A DNA stretch of 64,000 nucleotides from Sphaerolaimus hirsutus. Lineage: Eukaryota > Nematoda > Chromadorea > Monhysterida > Sphaerolaimidae. Positions within the stretch are counted from its first letter, which is position 1. Each line of letters opens with the position of its first letter. The stretch covers positions 27,718,997 to 27,782,996 of the forward strand of contig OZ038453.1 of NCBI GenBank assembly GCA_964036195.1, in the 5' to 3' direction. Shown here piece by piece: positions 12,601 to 20,395 of the stretch. Below the pieces are notes generated by a model. That model saw nothing but the letters and a program-made list of their open reading frames with translations. It ran no database searches and was not told where the DNA came from. The position numbers were made by a program, and so were the translations under genes.

Positions 12601-15600
12601 TTTCCTTGTGATGCAGTTTGCTGTGTTAATATCATATATTTTGTAAGGATGTGTATACATTACCCATGGATGTGTATGCATACATTATATTACCCTTGAT
12701 ATCCTACTTTTGATAGCTCAATGTGAAAATAACATGGCATTTATATATGATATATTACTTTGTGCATTCATAAGCATACGTGTTTGGCTGCAGCATCCAC
12801 TTTTTGTTGGCTTCAGCCATTTTTTATGGGATCACAAATACCTCAAAAAGAATACCAGAATATCGAAAAATATCGAAAAAATGGTCGATATTCGATATCG
12901 ATATTCGATATTTTTTCAAAATTTTCGATATCGATATTCGATATGAAAAAATTGTCGATATCCGATATTCGATATTCGATACGATATATCGTCCCAACCC
13001 TAGCTGGGACCATTGCGCTTTTTTTAAAAGCGGTTGAAAAAAGTCGCTAGCCATTCCTAATAACTACAAAACAATTTTACCCATCCAAGTCGCAAAATTC
13101 AACCGAAAATATCGCCAAAAAATGCAATTTCACAAGAGCCAATGCCACTCACATCAGAATGTGTCAATAAAAAGTGTCCACTCTCAACCCTGGCGCGTCT
13201 CTTGAGCCAAGGTCTATGCAATTTGCCGGCACTTTTTTTCCACACATCGCCTTCCACTTTGGCGCCGCACACACTCGTGTCCAATGGTTGCGCAGCGGTG
13301 CTCGCTGAAAAGAAAAGGCCAACTGTTTTCGATTAAGTTGCAATCGTGTTTGCGTTTTTAGATTCGATTCAGAAGAGTTTAGAATACCGTATTACCTCGA
13401 ATTATCCCCCCCCCCCATCGAATGATCCCATCCTCAAAATAGGCTGGGGAAATAATAACCCACCCCCCTCAAACGATGTACATCATGTGTGCAATAAAAA
13501 TTTGCCCGGGCCGGACATAAAAATTTGCCAGGAATGGCACTTTTCTAAAGCGATTTTCTAGGCACTTTCAAAATTTTTTGCGCGCAAGCGCGCAAATTCC
13601 CATCCCATCGTTTGATGTGTATTTTCAGGAGCTTAAAAAGCATCATAAAAGTGTCTAACATGGTCTTAGTCCTATATATAGGTCTAAATCGGTACCTAAA
13701 TAGAGTATACGTTGGCGCCAGCGCCAACGCCAATACTGCCATGGCGCTGGCGCCTACAAATGGCGCCAGCGCCAAGGCTCCATTCCTTTACAATAGGGCC
13801 AAATTTTAGGGGGGGGGGGGCGCCGCCCCCCCCGTTCGCCGGGCTCCGTAAACAATCCGCCCCCCCCCGCTCAAAAATCCCGCGTACGTCCCTGAACTAC
13901 ACATTAGGGTTCAAACGGGATCCCGATCCCGGATCCCGTGAAATTCCGGGATTTAGCAATCCCGATCCCGATCCCGAAAATTTTCAAATTCCGATCCCGA
14001 TCCCGAGAAACTCCAAACTCCGGGATCCCGATCCCGGAAAAATTAGTGGAAATTATCAAAAGTGAAAAAAAACGACGTTTTTGCATGCAAAAATGTGAAC
14101 GCAAACCCCCAGCGTCCATTTTATGCCACTTTTCTGGCATCCAACAGTGTTTTGAGACCTTTATGAACAACTGTGGATGCCAGAACATTGACCAAATACT
14201 CTATCCCAAGACCCCAATCCCGATCCCGAAAAAATGCCAATCCCGATCCCGATCCCGTGACCCCAATCCCGGCCAATCCCGATCCCGAAATCTCAAAAAA
14301 CCAATCCCGATCCCGATCCCGAAAAGTCAATCCCGTTTGAACCCTAGTGACATCTGACATTTTACAGAATCTGGGGGTGCCCACAGTTGACACCCCCCAA
14401 CCCCCCCCCCCACCAACCAATACGGTAGTATGGAGATTGACATATATTTTAAGTTGACACTTGCACAGGCAGTGATAACAATGAAAAAGATGATAAAAAC
14501 ATGAGCAATGATTAAAAAAAAACATGATTTGCAAAGTGGATTTGCCCAGCCGAAAACAATATCCCAAGTGGACAAGCGACCGCAAAAGTAGAGCGTGTCC
14601 GGTAAAGCTTTGAATGGTAAATTAGTAAACTATAGTAAGTACCATATTTCCTCGAAATACCCCCCGGGGGGTGATTGTTTCATAGTGGTCCCGAGAGGGG
14701 GGGGGTTAAACGAGGGGGGGGTATTTCGAGGGGGGGGTTATTATTTCACAAGAAGATTTTTGAAAACCAAGTATGAAATTGGCGTCTGAAACGTACGCAG
14801 ACGTCAAAAAATGCAACAAAAACCGCCATTTATAAGGTTCTGTAGACTAATATTAGTATGTAGATGGTATGTACACTGTTCTAACATGACACCGACATTG
14901 TTTTAACGTGTGTTCTGCACTACGCAGAACACAAACTGCAGTATTTGTCATGTACGTTCTCTTTACAGTCAATTTGGGGGGGGGTATTTCGAGGAGGGGG
15001 GGGGGGGTGATTGTTTCATAGCGGTCTCGAGAGGGGGGGGTCAAACGAGGGGGGGGGGTATTTCGAGGGGGGGGGGTATTTCGAGGAAATACGGTAAATT
15101 AGCAAAATAGTAAACTTCCAGGCACAAGCAAAATTCCCCTACAAAATTCCCCCACCCCCCAAAATTCCCCCGTCACATACCCCACCACTTAAACCACAAC
15201 TTAACAACCCCCCCCCCCAAAGTGCCCACCTATACCTGCATTGGCTGCGGGGAGGGCCGCGGGGGCGGAGCTTAGCCCCGATTTGGATCCCCTGCTGGTG
15301 CCGCGCGCTGATTGGCTGGGCGAGCGCACGAACGAACTGCCTGTGTGAAGTTAGACACTGTGGAGGTACATGGAAGCACATTACCCCAATATTATATACT
15401 ACAGCAACATATGACGGCTTATTAACCCATGGTAACATATATAAATGGATACTTTGTTACTAAAAATGCCACAAAACCAATGAAAACAACGACCAATGTC
15501 AATTTGTGTGTGAAATTGCGCGCTTGCGCGCAAAAATTTTGCAAAATACCTAGTGGTACTAAAAATTTCGGCCGATGTTTTTAAAAAAAAACATTTCGGA

Positions 15601-18600
15601 CGTCATGTTTTAAAAAAAACAACGTTTTTTAAATAAAAACGTTTAAAAAAACATCGGACAACCCTAGTTGTGCTTTCTTCTATTTAGGTTCTAGTCCTCT
15701 AGGATTTCAGATATACGGATAAAAACTTTTTCTGCACAACCCGGGTTTTTTAAACGTCGAGTTCAAAACGTAAAACATCTCAATAATCGGGAGAACCGGT
15801 ACATTTCAAATTTTGGAATTTGAACAGTGATACCTATACTCGTTATGCAGATTTTACGCGGTTTTTCAACGCGAAAATGAAATTTTGAAGCCTGAAGATG
15901 CCATCATATACATTTGACAACGAGAATCCATGTACAAAATAATCGATCAATATCTCTTTGCAATTTTAAGAGCTCAGAAAAAATGCAACGCACTTGGAAT
16001 AACCTTCACTGGGCTGCTGTCTATTTTCTCACTTTTTCCAATGTCATTTTTAACTTGGCACTGTTCCAAATTTGACACAAGTGCCTGTTCTAAAGTCCTC
16101 AAATGGCCCCTCTCTAGATCCCTTTCTTTGCGCATAGAGTTCACTTTGGAAATTAAATTCTCCAAGTAGTGATGGGAATAGTCGTTGAGCACTTGCAGAC
16201 TGTCCGAGTAAATGCTGAGAAAAGTAAATGCTGTAAAAGGTATTTAAAAATTGCACAATTAAAATTTCTTATAATTGAAGGCAAAACCTGGAAGACTTTC
16301 TACAGACAATAAAAAACTCGGGGAATAAATTCGTGGGGGGTTAATCCAAGGGGGGGGGTAATTCGAGGTAATACGGTAAGTCAGAGGTCTCCTAGGGGGG
16401 GGGGGCTGCCCCCCCCCAAATCGGCCAGCTATCTATTTATCCCGGAGGCCGCTCAGCTATCTATCTATCCAGAGGCAAAATTTTTGGCTACTACCCCCAA
16501 AGACCCCCCCCCCCCAAATCGCTCAGCTATCTATCTATCTGGAGGTGTTTTTGAGAAATTTTGCCCCAATTTTCGCTCAAAAACACTCATTTTCGCACCT
16601 TTTTATAGTTTTTCACCTTCAAAATCATGCTTACCGGCTATATACATGGTTATATACCGATTTTTAGCCACTTTATACCTACTTTTGGCTACTTTTAACT
16701 GATTATTAGTGATGTTTTCCCCTTTCTGCCTTCTTAACCTTGAAAAAGCCTATATATTCTGCCCCCCCCCCAGAAAATTTCCAGCTATCTATCCCTCTGG
16801 AGGAGCGATTTGCTATCTATCCCCCCCCCCCCAGAGGAGCGATTTGCTATCTATCCAACCCCCGCGAGGGCCAAAATCCTGGAGACCCCTGCGGTAAGTC
16901 ACCTCTGATGCACGGCGAAGAAGTCCACAAACTGCTGGACCAAGTCGACGCCGAGCCGGTCGGACAGCTTGCTGCAGGACACCAGGTACTGCGAATGGGG
17001 GTTTCTTGGTCACCTTGCAAGTGCAAACGTCCGGTGCCAGTGCCAGACATTGTAAATGACCCTGTAAAATGTCAAATGCCATGTTAAAGATCCTGTAAAA
17101 TGTCAAGTTCGTGCAAAGTGTCAATTGTCATGTAAAATGCACTGCGAAACGGTTAACACGTTTGCCGTTTCGTATGGCATTTTACACGACATTAGACATT
17201 TTGCAGGGCATTTTCAACAACTTTAGACATGTTGCAGGGCATTTTCAACAACTTTAGACATTTTGCAGGGCATTTTCAACAACTTTAGACATTTCGCAGG
17301 GCATTTTCAACAACTTTAGACATTTTGCAGGGCGTTCTCCCTGACTTTAGCCACTTTGCATGACATTTGCCATTCAACAAGGTCCGGGACTGGCGCCAGT
17401 AACACTGTCCAAGGCGAAAGAATGCAGCCCCACAGAAAGCTGTCGAAGTGCACCCACCCTGCAAATGTCCAACTGGAGGGAAGTCCTTTCCGGGAGCAAG
17501 TGTTCTGCCACCTCAGCCGGACTCACTGTGCTGCGGGTCCAGCCTGATTCCTGCGGAGGTTTTTAAAAAAGTGTTGTTTTTAAAAAAGACATTTTCTTAA
17601 AACTGGATAGTAGAGACGATTTTTTGGAATGTAGATATAACTGAAAAATACTTTACTTTACTGAATCTAAAATAGTGGATACATAAATGTAGATAAATGT
17701 TTTCGGTATTCAAAAGTATGGGAAACGCTTTGTGGCTATAAAATGACACACTGCATCGCAAAAAACGCGTGTTGAAAAGTCAAAATTAATGCAGAAAATT
17801 ATCTTTGGACCGACACTCTGCATTCTTACACACGAAATGAGAGCGCAATTGTACTGTTTTTTTAAAGTTTTAACTTTGTTTGTTCTTTCGGAACGTGTGA
17901 CGCCCAAAATTAAACATCTTTTAAAAAAGCATAAAAGCATAAAAAAAAGAAATTTAACCTTTGAAGATTGTTTCAAATGTCTCTCAGCTTTGGCCAACTT
18001 ATTATCATATTCTTTTGCACACTTTTCCACGGCTTTCCTCAACTCTGCCTTCTCTTTTATATCATTTTTTGCTAAATTTTCTAGAGGAAATTGTAGCAGA
18101 TTCTGGATATTCTGCGCTAAATTTCCAGTTTGTGTAGATAAATCGTTGAACATTATTGAGAACTTCATCAGAGCAGTTCCTGGAAATGAGAATGAATGTT
18201 ATATTAAGAATAAATTGTGTTAATTCAACATTCGTATTGTTTTTATGGGCCCCCACACACTGGATGTCAACTGAATTCGTGTCAACTAAATGTCAACTGA
18301 ATTTAAGTGATACTGTGATTTCAACTTATCTATCTGATAGAGCATAGTTAATTTTACATCATGACACTTCATTTTCATTGTTCCTGTTAAGTGTGATGCT
18401 TTTTACAAACTTCTTGTTTTATTCAATTGACACTGAGTTGACGCGAATTTGCGATGTCAACAATGTGTGGGCACTATAACGCAAAATAGAAGGTCAAAAG
18501 TATTCATATTTTAGTATTCTTACTCGGGGTGGATTTTGCCACTGAAATAAACAATACATAAATAAAAACAACACAAGTTGCAAAAAAACCGCTCCCGAAA

Positions 18601-20107
18601 CTTATTACAGTGAGGCCAATTAAAACTTTTCAGTGGAAAAAAAATAATTTATTTCTTAATAAATTCAAATTTACTTAATCGAAGTACCTAAACAGGTGTA
18701 AAAATCTAAAGTGTAAAAATGGAAAGTGTAAAAAAAAGTGAAAAACATCAACTAAGGTACTCGTTCAAGTGAAAAACACAAATTACGCATAAACAGACCA
18801 ATAAACATATCATCTTCCAGTTCCAGGGAGTCAGTTCTCGACTGAGCCATCGCATCCAGAGATCTGGCCATCGCCTGTAAAAAAAATTTTTTACACAAAT
18901 ATCGGTTATACCATATTTTAGAACAGGGGGTTGTCAGGGGTCTCGCAATGAAAATTGATAAACTGCAGGGAAATGATGTACCTACCGTATTTCCTCGAAA
19001 TACCCCCCGGGGGTGATTGTTTCATAGTGCTCCCGAGAGGGGGGGTTAAACGAGGGGGGGGGGGTAATAGGTACCTATTTTTGCAATAATGTCGCACGCG
19101 CATTTAAAGATCGTTCTGCGACACGTGAATCTGAAATCCGAGTTGACACAGACCATTTGACACTCTCAGACCCTGTAAATGTCAAATGTCATGCAAAGTG
19201 TCAAAAGTTATAAATGCCCTGCAAAATGGCAACCAGGTTGCCATTTTGCCGGGCATTTTCCATTACTTTTGACGCGTGACATCTGACATTTTACAGAATC
19301 TGGGGGTGCCCACAGTTGACACTTGACAAACCCCCCCCCCCCCCCAACCAAATGCGCCTGGTGCATCAAATCGGCGGCGGTCCTCAACTCGTGCACGCTT
19401 TTCCTCACCGCATCCCAATGGACCCCGCAGGCGTCGCTGCCCCCCGCCCCTGACAGTGAACCGTGACCGCTCGAGGGGGGCTGAGGGGGGGGGGTTGAGG
19501 TAGTTGACGGATGTCAACTGAAATGTCAACTGTGGGTGAATGAAAATGTGCTGGGTCGAGCGACACGTAAATTGAAAAACCAACTTGTTGTCACTTAGTC
19601 AGTAACATAGTTTACTTTCACTTGTCTACCGCTCATAACGTTTTTAGCACTTCAAATATCAGCGAAATCGGCACCAAAGCCAAAACATAAAAATAGTCAA
19701 AACATGGGTGGTGAGAACATCCTAGATGTTCATAATTAAGAGAAGAGAAAAGTCGACAAGTCCAAAATATGTAAATGTTTCATTTAAAACACTTTTTTCA
19801 TATGAATGTGAGAAAAAATTTGACGAATAAAATAGAACGGCGCTCTTCTATTAGAAGAAATACGGTATACGTTTTGGCACTGAGCCAACGTCACGCACTT
19901 ACAACCCCGAAAACAAATCGCACGTTAATAAAAAGTAACCACAAAAACACGCTCAAAAATGAAACAATAAAAAAGTCCCACCTCAGCGGCCAATTGTTCC
20001 ACAGCTTTCCTATAAAAAGCGACCCGGTTTCCAAAAGTAGAAGTGGTCGGACTGGAAATATCCTGTTCGCAGTCGCGCACGAACGAATGCACTATGGACG
20101 ATTCCAT
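525..20107 (-). CDS. ASAP: ASAP-family Arf GTPase-activating protein (BAR-PH-ArfGAP-ANK), 21 exons, 3' end beyond window
   Basis: Gene span; the exons are listed separately. Joining the exons gives about 998 codons in the domain order BAR, PH, ArfGAP zinc finger, ankyrin repeats, proline-rich tail. That order is diagnostic of ASAP1/2/3 (Arf-GAP with SH3, ankyrin and PH domains). By family knowledge these proteins hydrolyse Arf-bound GTP at membranes and adhesions, with the BAR-PH part binding phosphoinositide membranes. All 20 junctions are in phase with GT-AG introns. The C-terminal SH3 exon is missing because the gene runs off the left edge. Introns range from about 120 bp to over 2.5 kb and are packed with MITEs. 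The usual vertebrate length is about 1,000-1,130 residues, so little besides SH3 is missing. Exon recognition is by residue-level resemblance recalled from the family, not by a search. Confidence 0.9.
1033..1390. mobile_element. TIR element of the TACCGTATTT family
   Basis: TACCGTATTTCCTAGAATTA to GGAAATACGGTAA. Lies in ASAP intron 20 beside exon 20. Confidence 0.72.
1459..1553 (-). CDS. ASAP: ASAP exon 20, tail
   Basis: Encodes ELTSDDIGLHMHNNEKSGAK then DWTHSMLHAGTG. The acceptor CCCCCGCAG is the other end of the palindromic element. The 3' end is uncertain: ACAGGG|GTCCAC gives the phase needed by exon 21, while CATGCTG|GTACAG and CCCAG|GTCGAG are alternatives. Confidence 0.6.
1554..1864 (-). 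mobile_element. Palindromic introner-like element equal to ASAP intron 19
   Basis: A 311-bp near-perfect palindrome whose ends (CCCCCGGACACTGG and its complement) lie directly against exon 19 and exon 20. The arms carry the family words AAAGTGTCAAAAGTCATG. The first bases are the GT donor and the last bases CCCCCGCAG are the acceptor. Only about 10 bases at each end are outside the palindrome. Confidence 0.85.
1865..2016 (-). CDS. ASAP: ASAP exon 19, tail
   Basis: Encodes SARPSVEDKYTIPHEKRQST then GNGAAAGAHFYQRSTS. It resembles the STPRDKQRLSYGAFTNQIFV region of ASAP1 (weaker match). Acceptor CATCACGCAG. The donor ACGTCAG|GTGGTA is the first base of the palindromic element that fills the next intron. 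Confidence 0.78.
2105..2177 (-). tRNA. tRNA-like sequence (degenerate tRNA or SINE head)
   Basis: Contains A-box-like TAGCTCAGTCGGTTAGAGC and B-box GGTTCGAGTCC at tRNA spacing. The acceptor stem pairs with two G-U pairs and one end mismatch, and the T stem has one mismatch. The anticodon loop would read GCA, but position 33 is C instead of U and the anticodon stem pairs in only three positions. It lies in an ASAP intron, antiparallel to nothing else. A pseudogene or tRNA-derived SINE is more likely than a working tRNA. Confidence 0.5.
2484..2604 (-). CDS. ASAP: ASAP exon 18, proline-rich SH3 ligand
   Basis: Encodes a Ser/Gln/Gly-rich stretch ending CSSPPPPPLPPKKLVKG. The PPPPLPPK core is a classical SH3-binding motif of the kind found in ASAP tails. 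The acceptor follows an 18-base C-run plus ACAG. The donor GGGG|GTGAGC is a strong consensus site. Confidence 0.78.
3125..3299 (-). CDS. ASAP: ASAP exon 17, post-ankyrin linker
   Basis: Encodes LSQFELDSTPGSTERSPSQL onward, a Ser/Pro-rich linker after the ankyrin repeats. It starts in phase 0 behind a C-run plus ACAG. An earlier donor (CTGCAG|GTTCGA at 3194) is also possible. I prefer GAAAG|GTCTGT at 3124 because only it joins exon 18 in its proline-rich frame. Confidence 0.7.
3608..3758. mobile_element. Short hAT-type MITE with TCGATAT repeats
   Basis: TIRs TAGGGTTCAGACGATAT and TATCGTCCAAACCCTA. Flanks ACACTGTC and GCACTGTC (7 of 8). Lies in ASAP intron 16. Confidence 0.85.
3857..4043 (-). 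CDS. ASAP: ASAP exon 16, ankyrin repeats
   Basis: Encodes SDPNKPTSTGDTPLHVCALC and EHCKLLLRHPSTDVTLLNIT, then the degenerate last repeat (KLTAGGLAEKNKC). The parallel in ASAP1 is GNTVLHYCSMYSKPECLKLL. Acceptor ACCCCCCCCCAG; donor GGAGG|GTGGTG before more G-runs. Confidence 0.9.
4092..5515. mobile_element. hAT-type MITE with TCGATAT subterminal repeats, 8-bp target duplication
   Basis: TIRs TAGGGTTGGGACGATAT and ATATCGTCCCAACCCTC. Flanked by GGGTAAAT at 4084-4091 and 5516-5523. Lies in ASAP intron 15 and contains a second element (4652-5259). The arms are runs of TCGATATCGATATTCGATAT; the core is unrelated single-copy-like sequence shared with the 12.2-kb copy. Confidence 0.88.
4652..5259. 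mobile_element. Nested hAT-type MITE with GATCCC subterminal repeats
   Basis: TIRs TAGGGTCCAAACGGGATCCC and CCCGTTTGAACCCTA. Target duplication ATTTATAT at 4644-4651 and 5260-5267. The empty site is visible in the sister copy at about 12738 (GGCATTTATATATGATA), proving the insertion boundaries. Confidence 0.92.
6003..6100 (-). CDS. ASAP: ASAP exon 15, ankyrin repeat
   Basis: Encodes GSGSGDTALVHLIRAD and LPILELLLAHG, an ankyrin repeat with the GxTALxxL signature. The acceptor is ACCCCCCCCCAG, an all-C pyrimidine tract. The donor CACGG|GTGGGT is followed by a G-rich intron start including an 18-base G-run. Confidence 0.9.
6704..6875 (-). CDS. ASAP: ASAP exon 14, ArfGAP end and start of ankyrin region
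   Basis: Encodes DERMSFIGRKYAERKFADTS, matching RKEYITAKYVDHRFSRKTC of ASAP1 (the C-terminal helix of the ArfGAP fold). Next comes SAVRTAIAKRDVGVILAAIV, the first ankyrin helix pair. Acceptor TGTCGCAG; donor ATAGG|GTTGGT; phase 0. Confidence 0.92.
7623..7711 (-). CDS. ASAP: ASAP exon 13, ArfGAP domain
   Basis: Encodes VPLAVGNKILNGVLEKNL, equivalent to LLAKNVGNNSFNDIMEANL in ASAP1, the conserved VGN helix of ArfGAP domains. Acceptor ATTTCAG; donor TCCAG|GTTTGT; phase 2. Confidence 0.88.
8263..8722. mobile_element. hAT-type MITE with GATCCC repeats
   Basis: TIRs TAGGATTCAAACGGGATCCC and AATCCCGTTTGAACCCTC. Target duplication ATTGCCAG at 8255-8262 and 8723-8730. Lies in ASAP intron 12, its right flank about 28 bp from the exon 12 donor. 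Confidence 0.9.
8759..8892 (-). CDS. ASAP: ASAP exon 12, ArfGAP zinc finger and arginine finger
   Basis: Encodes LHWVCVHWGAVLCIQCAGGH then RRLGVQLSRVQSLLLDTLGT. The second Cys pair (CIQC) and the His-Arg of the catalytic arginine finger are present, as in CIECSGIHREMGVHISRIQS of ASAP1. The acceptor is ATGTTGCAG after a C-run. The donor CTC|GTGAGGGGGG leads into G-runs. Confidence 0.95.
8930..9212. repeat. Partial copy of the GTAAACGTA MITE family
   Basis: AGTACTGAAC... GAGTACAGAAAACG ... CGAGTATACGTATTTATCGAGTAAACG words as in the 57-kb copy; the termini are lost. Lies in ASAP intron 11, next to a GCGCC element. Confidence 0.7.
9214..10536. mobile_element. GCGCC fold-back element in ASAP intron 11
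   Basis: Left arm 9214-9425 and right arm 10335-10536 have the same TAGTGATGTAAAAGCGCC ends as the 55.4-kb element. The flanks AAGTTTTC and GTTTTAAC do not form a clean duplication. The interior includes another inverted-repeat element at 9497-9870. Confidence 0.75.
9497..9870. mobile_element. TIR element with CTTCCACACGCTTCAC repeats
   Basis: Ends CACAGCAAAAAATGG and CCCATTTTTTGCTGTG. The inside is an alternation of GTGAAGCGTGTGGAAG words on both strands. A diverged sister is at 32951-33142 beside gene 2 exon 3. Confidence 0.7.
11102..11370 (-). CDS. ASAP: ASAP exon 11, PH end to start of ArfGAP zinc finger
   Basis: Opens WVNGISEAKMSAQKDLF (end of the PH domain, with its conserved Trp) and ends TKQMIIEAILNREGNSECAD, the start of the ArfGAP zinc finger with its first Cys pair. 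The stretch between is roughly 40 residues longer than in vertebrate ASAP1. The frame is open throughout, so I read one exon, but a roughly 95-bp intron (GTCATC to AAAAG) inside it is also in frame. Acceptor GCGCAG; donor GAAG|GTTTGT. Confidence 0.85.
11440..11590. repeat. Degraded TCGATAT-type MITE
   Basis: Starts TTAGGGCTCAAACGATATGA with TCGATATCGATA runs; the right end is eroded. Lies in ASAP intron 10. Comparable remnants lie at 8018-8165 and 26810-27035. Confidence 0.6.
11802..11938 (-). CDS. ASAP: ASAP exon 10, PH domain second half
   Basis: Encodes APTVINLITCDIKRLN and KYFDLVCYDRTYNLHAENA, nearly collinear with AKLNLLTCQVKP and SFDLISHNRTYHFQAED of ASAP1. Acceptor CCTCGCAG; donor ACCG|GTTTGT; phase 2. 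Confidence 0.92.
12132..13059. mobile_element. Host hAT-type element TAGGGATGGAAAAAGCGC
   Basis: Outer TIRs TAGGGATGGAAAAAGCGCTT and GTCGCTAGCCATTCCTA, with inner GCGCTTTTTTCAAC / GTTGAAAAAAG. The flanks TTAAGTAC and ATAACTAC match in 6 of 8 bases. Excluding the inner element it is only about 110 bp, a minimal MITE. Confidence 0.7.
12189..13002. mobile_element. hAT-type MITE with TCGATAT repeats, uninterrupted copy
   Basis: Same family as 4092-5515 without the GATCCC insert. Target duplication GCTGGGAC at 12181-12188 and 13003-13010. It is itself inserted in another element (12132-13059). Confidence 0.92.
13153..13304 (-). CDS. ASAP: ASAP exon 9, PH domain first half
   Basis: Encodes 50 residues with VEGDVWKKSAGKLHRPWLKR. 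This is a PH opening in which the ASAP1 equivalent reads KKGYLLKKSDGIRKVWQRR. The basic strand that binds phosphoinositide is retained. Acceptor TTTTCAG; donor TCTGAT|GTGAGT. Confidence 0.9.
13911..14345. mobile_element. hAT-type MITE with GATCCC repeats, no clean target duplication
   Basis: TIRs TAGGGTTCAAACGGGATCCC and CCCGTTTGAACCCTA. The core (GCATGCAAAAATGTGAACGC) is shared with the 4.7-kb and 8.3-kb copies. The flanks CTACACAT and GTGACATC do not match, so one side is rearranged. Confidence 0.82.
14640..15096. mobile_element. TIR element TACCGTATTTCCTCGAAATA
   Basis: Copy in ASAP intron 8 in the opposite orientation to the 49.6-kb one. The right end carries a second G-run/TATTTCGAG unit. 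Confidence 0.85.
15236..15340 (-). CDS. ASAP: ASAP exon 8, Ser-rich linker between BAR and PH
   Basis: Encodes a 34-residue low-complexity Ser/Ala/Gly linker (SPSQSARGTSRGSKSG). It was found because exon 7 and exon 9 phases require an exon here. Acceptor CACACAG; donor TGCAG|GTATAG. The match to the family is positional only. Confidence 0.65.
15994..16214 (-). CDS. ASAP: ASAP exon 7, last BAR helix
   Basis: Encodes about 73 residues of charged helix (YSDSLQVLNDYSHHYLENLI onward), matching the final BAR helix of ASAP. The donor is read as CCAA|GTGCGT (phase 1) because only that phase joins exons 8 and 9. A nearby AAG|GTTATT would break the frame. Confidence 0.82.
16388..16890. mobile_element. 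GATAGATAGC-type element, same family as 31226-31693
   Basis: TIR-like GGTCTCCTAGGGGG and CTGGAGACCCC enclose repeated CAGCTATCTATCTATC words and C-runs. Lies in ASAP intron 6 beside the exon 6 donor (16903). The boundaries are approximate. Confidence 0.7.
16903..16988 (-). CDS. ASAP: ASAP exon 6, BAR domain
   Basis: Encodes YLVSCSKLSDRLGVDLVQQF then VDFFAVHQ. It aligns with CEYLIKVNEIKTKKGVDLLQ of ASAP1, with the GVDLVQ core conserved. Acceptor ATTCGCAG; donor CAGAG|GTGACT; phase 2. Confidence 0.88.
17043..17396. mobile_element. Palindromic TGTAAAATGTCAAATG family copy
   Basis: Fills most of ASAP intron 5. The right arm holds four tandem units of about 36 bp built on GGGCATTTTCAACAACTTTAG. 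The ends are GTGCCAGACATTG and GGTCCGGGACTGGCGCC. Confidence 0.8.
17458..17550 (-). CDS. ASAP: ASAP exon 5, BAR domain
   Basis: Encodes 31 residues, ESGWTRSTVSPAEVAEHLLP then ERTSLQLDICR. It parallels the GMIRTEITGAEIAEEMEKER segment of ASAP1. Acceptor CTCCGCAG; donor GCAGG|GTGGGT; phase 0 at both ends. Confidence 0.85.
17959..18179 (-). CDS. ASAP: ASAP exon 4, BAR domain core
   Basis: Encodes 73 residues. It opens GTALMKFSIMFNDLSTQT, aligned with GTAFVKFSTLTKELS of ASAP1, and closes on a charged helix (KCAKEYDNKLAKAERHLK). This is the strongest BAR match in the gene. Acceptor TTTCCAG; donor TCAAAG|GTTAAA. Confidence 0.92.
18247..18472. mobile_element. GGGCCCCCACACACTGGATG TIR element, ASAP intron 3
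   Basis: About 226 bp, near-identical by eye to 24846-25076. The termini are GGGCCCCCACACACTGGATG and AACAATGTGTGGGC, with arms of TGTCAACTGAATT. Confidence 0.82.
18799..18874 (-). CDS. ASAP: ASAP exon 3, BAR domain
   Basis: Encodes AMARSLDAMAQSRTDSLELE followed by DDMFI, corresponding to the YAQVLDKFGSNFLSRDNPDLG stretch of ASAP1. The acceptor is TTTTTTACAG. The donor TATTG|GTCTGT is phase 1 and joins exon 4 to make Gly. Confidence 0.85.
19158..19318. mobile_element. Palindromic TGTAAAATGTCAAATG family copy
   Basis: Lies in ASAP intron 2. The ends are CTCAGACCCTGTAAATG and TTACAGAATCTGGGGGTGCC; the centre is GGCAACCAGGTTGCC. Confidence 0.8.
19349..19480 (-). CDS. ASAP: ASAP exon 2, BAR domain
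   Basis: Encodes 44 residues. The first 20 are a Gly/Ser/Pro-rich insert and the rest (WDAVRKSVHELRTAADLMH) match the first long BAR helix of ASAP. The acceptor is a run of C followed by TCAG, and the donor TTTG|GTTGGGG runs into a 15-base G-run. Phase 0 at both ends. The Gly-rich insert is not in the vertebrate proteins I know. Confidence 0.8.
19982..20107 (-). CDS. ASAP: ASAP exon 1, start codon and BAR N-terminus
   Basis: Encodes 42 residues beginning MESSIVHSFVRDCEQD and including SSPTTSTFGNR, which matches the SPTTSSF region at the start of vertebrate ASAP BAR domains. The ATG at 20107 is the first in frame and sits exactly where family proteins start. The donor is CTGAG|GTGGGA, phase 0. 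A shorter family start is possible, since vertebrate ASAP1 has about 25 extra leading residues. Confidence 0.85.
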
Positions 20108-20164
20108 AGTTTTGTACTTAGGTAATTATGTTTCCTGTCAACTTTGGAGGGTTGAGAATTATTT

Positions 20165-20395
20165 ATGGTAGGTAAATGTCACGTAAAATGTCAAATGGCA
20201 GTGTGTCAAATGGCAGTAAAATGTCAAAACTCCAAAATATAAAATGTGATGAAATGTCAAGCCATGTAAAATGTCCTTGAAAATGGAAACAAAGTTACGT
20301 GGAATAGGTAGACTTACTCACTCTTCAAGACACATTTTACAAAACTTAACATGGTATTTCACATTTCAAAAGGTTCTCCGGGTCCGGGTGCAGAG
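20165..20395. mobile_element. Diverged palindromic family copy upstream of ASAP
   Basis: Repeated AAATGTCAAATGGCAGT words and a right end GGTTCTCCGGGTCCGGGTGC. It is more eroded than the intronic copies and lies 60-290 bp upstream of the ASAP start codon. Confidence 0.55.
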
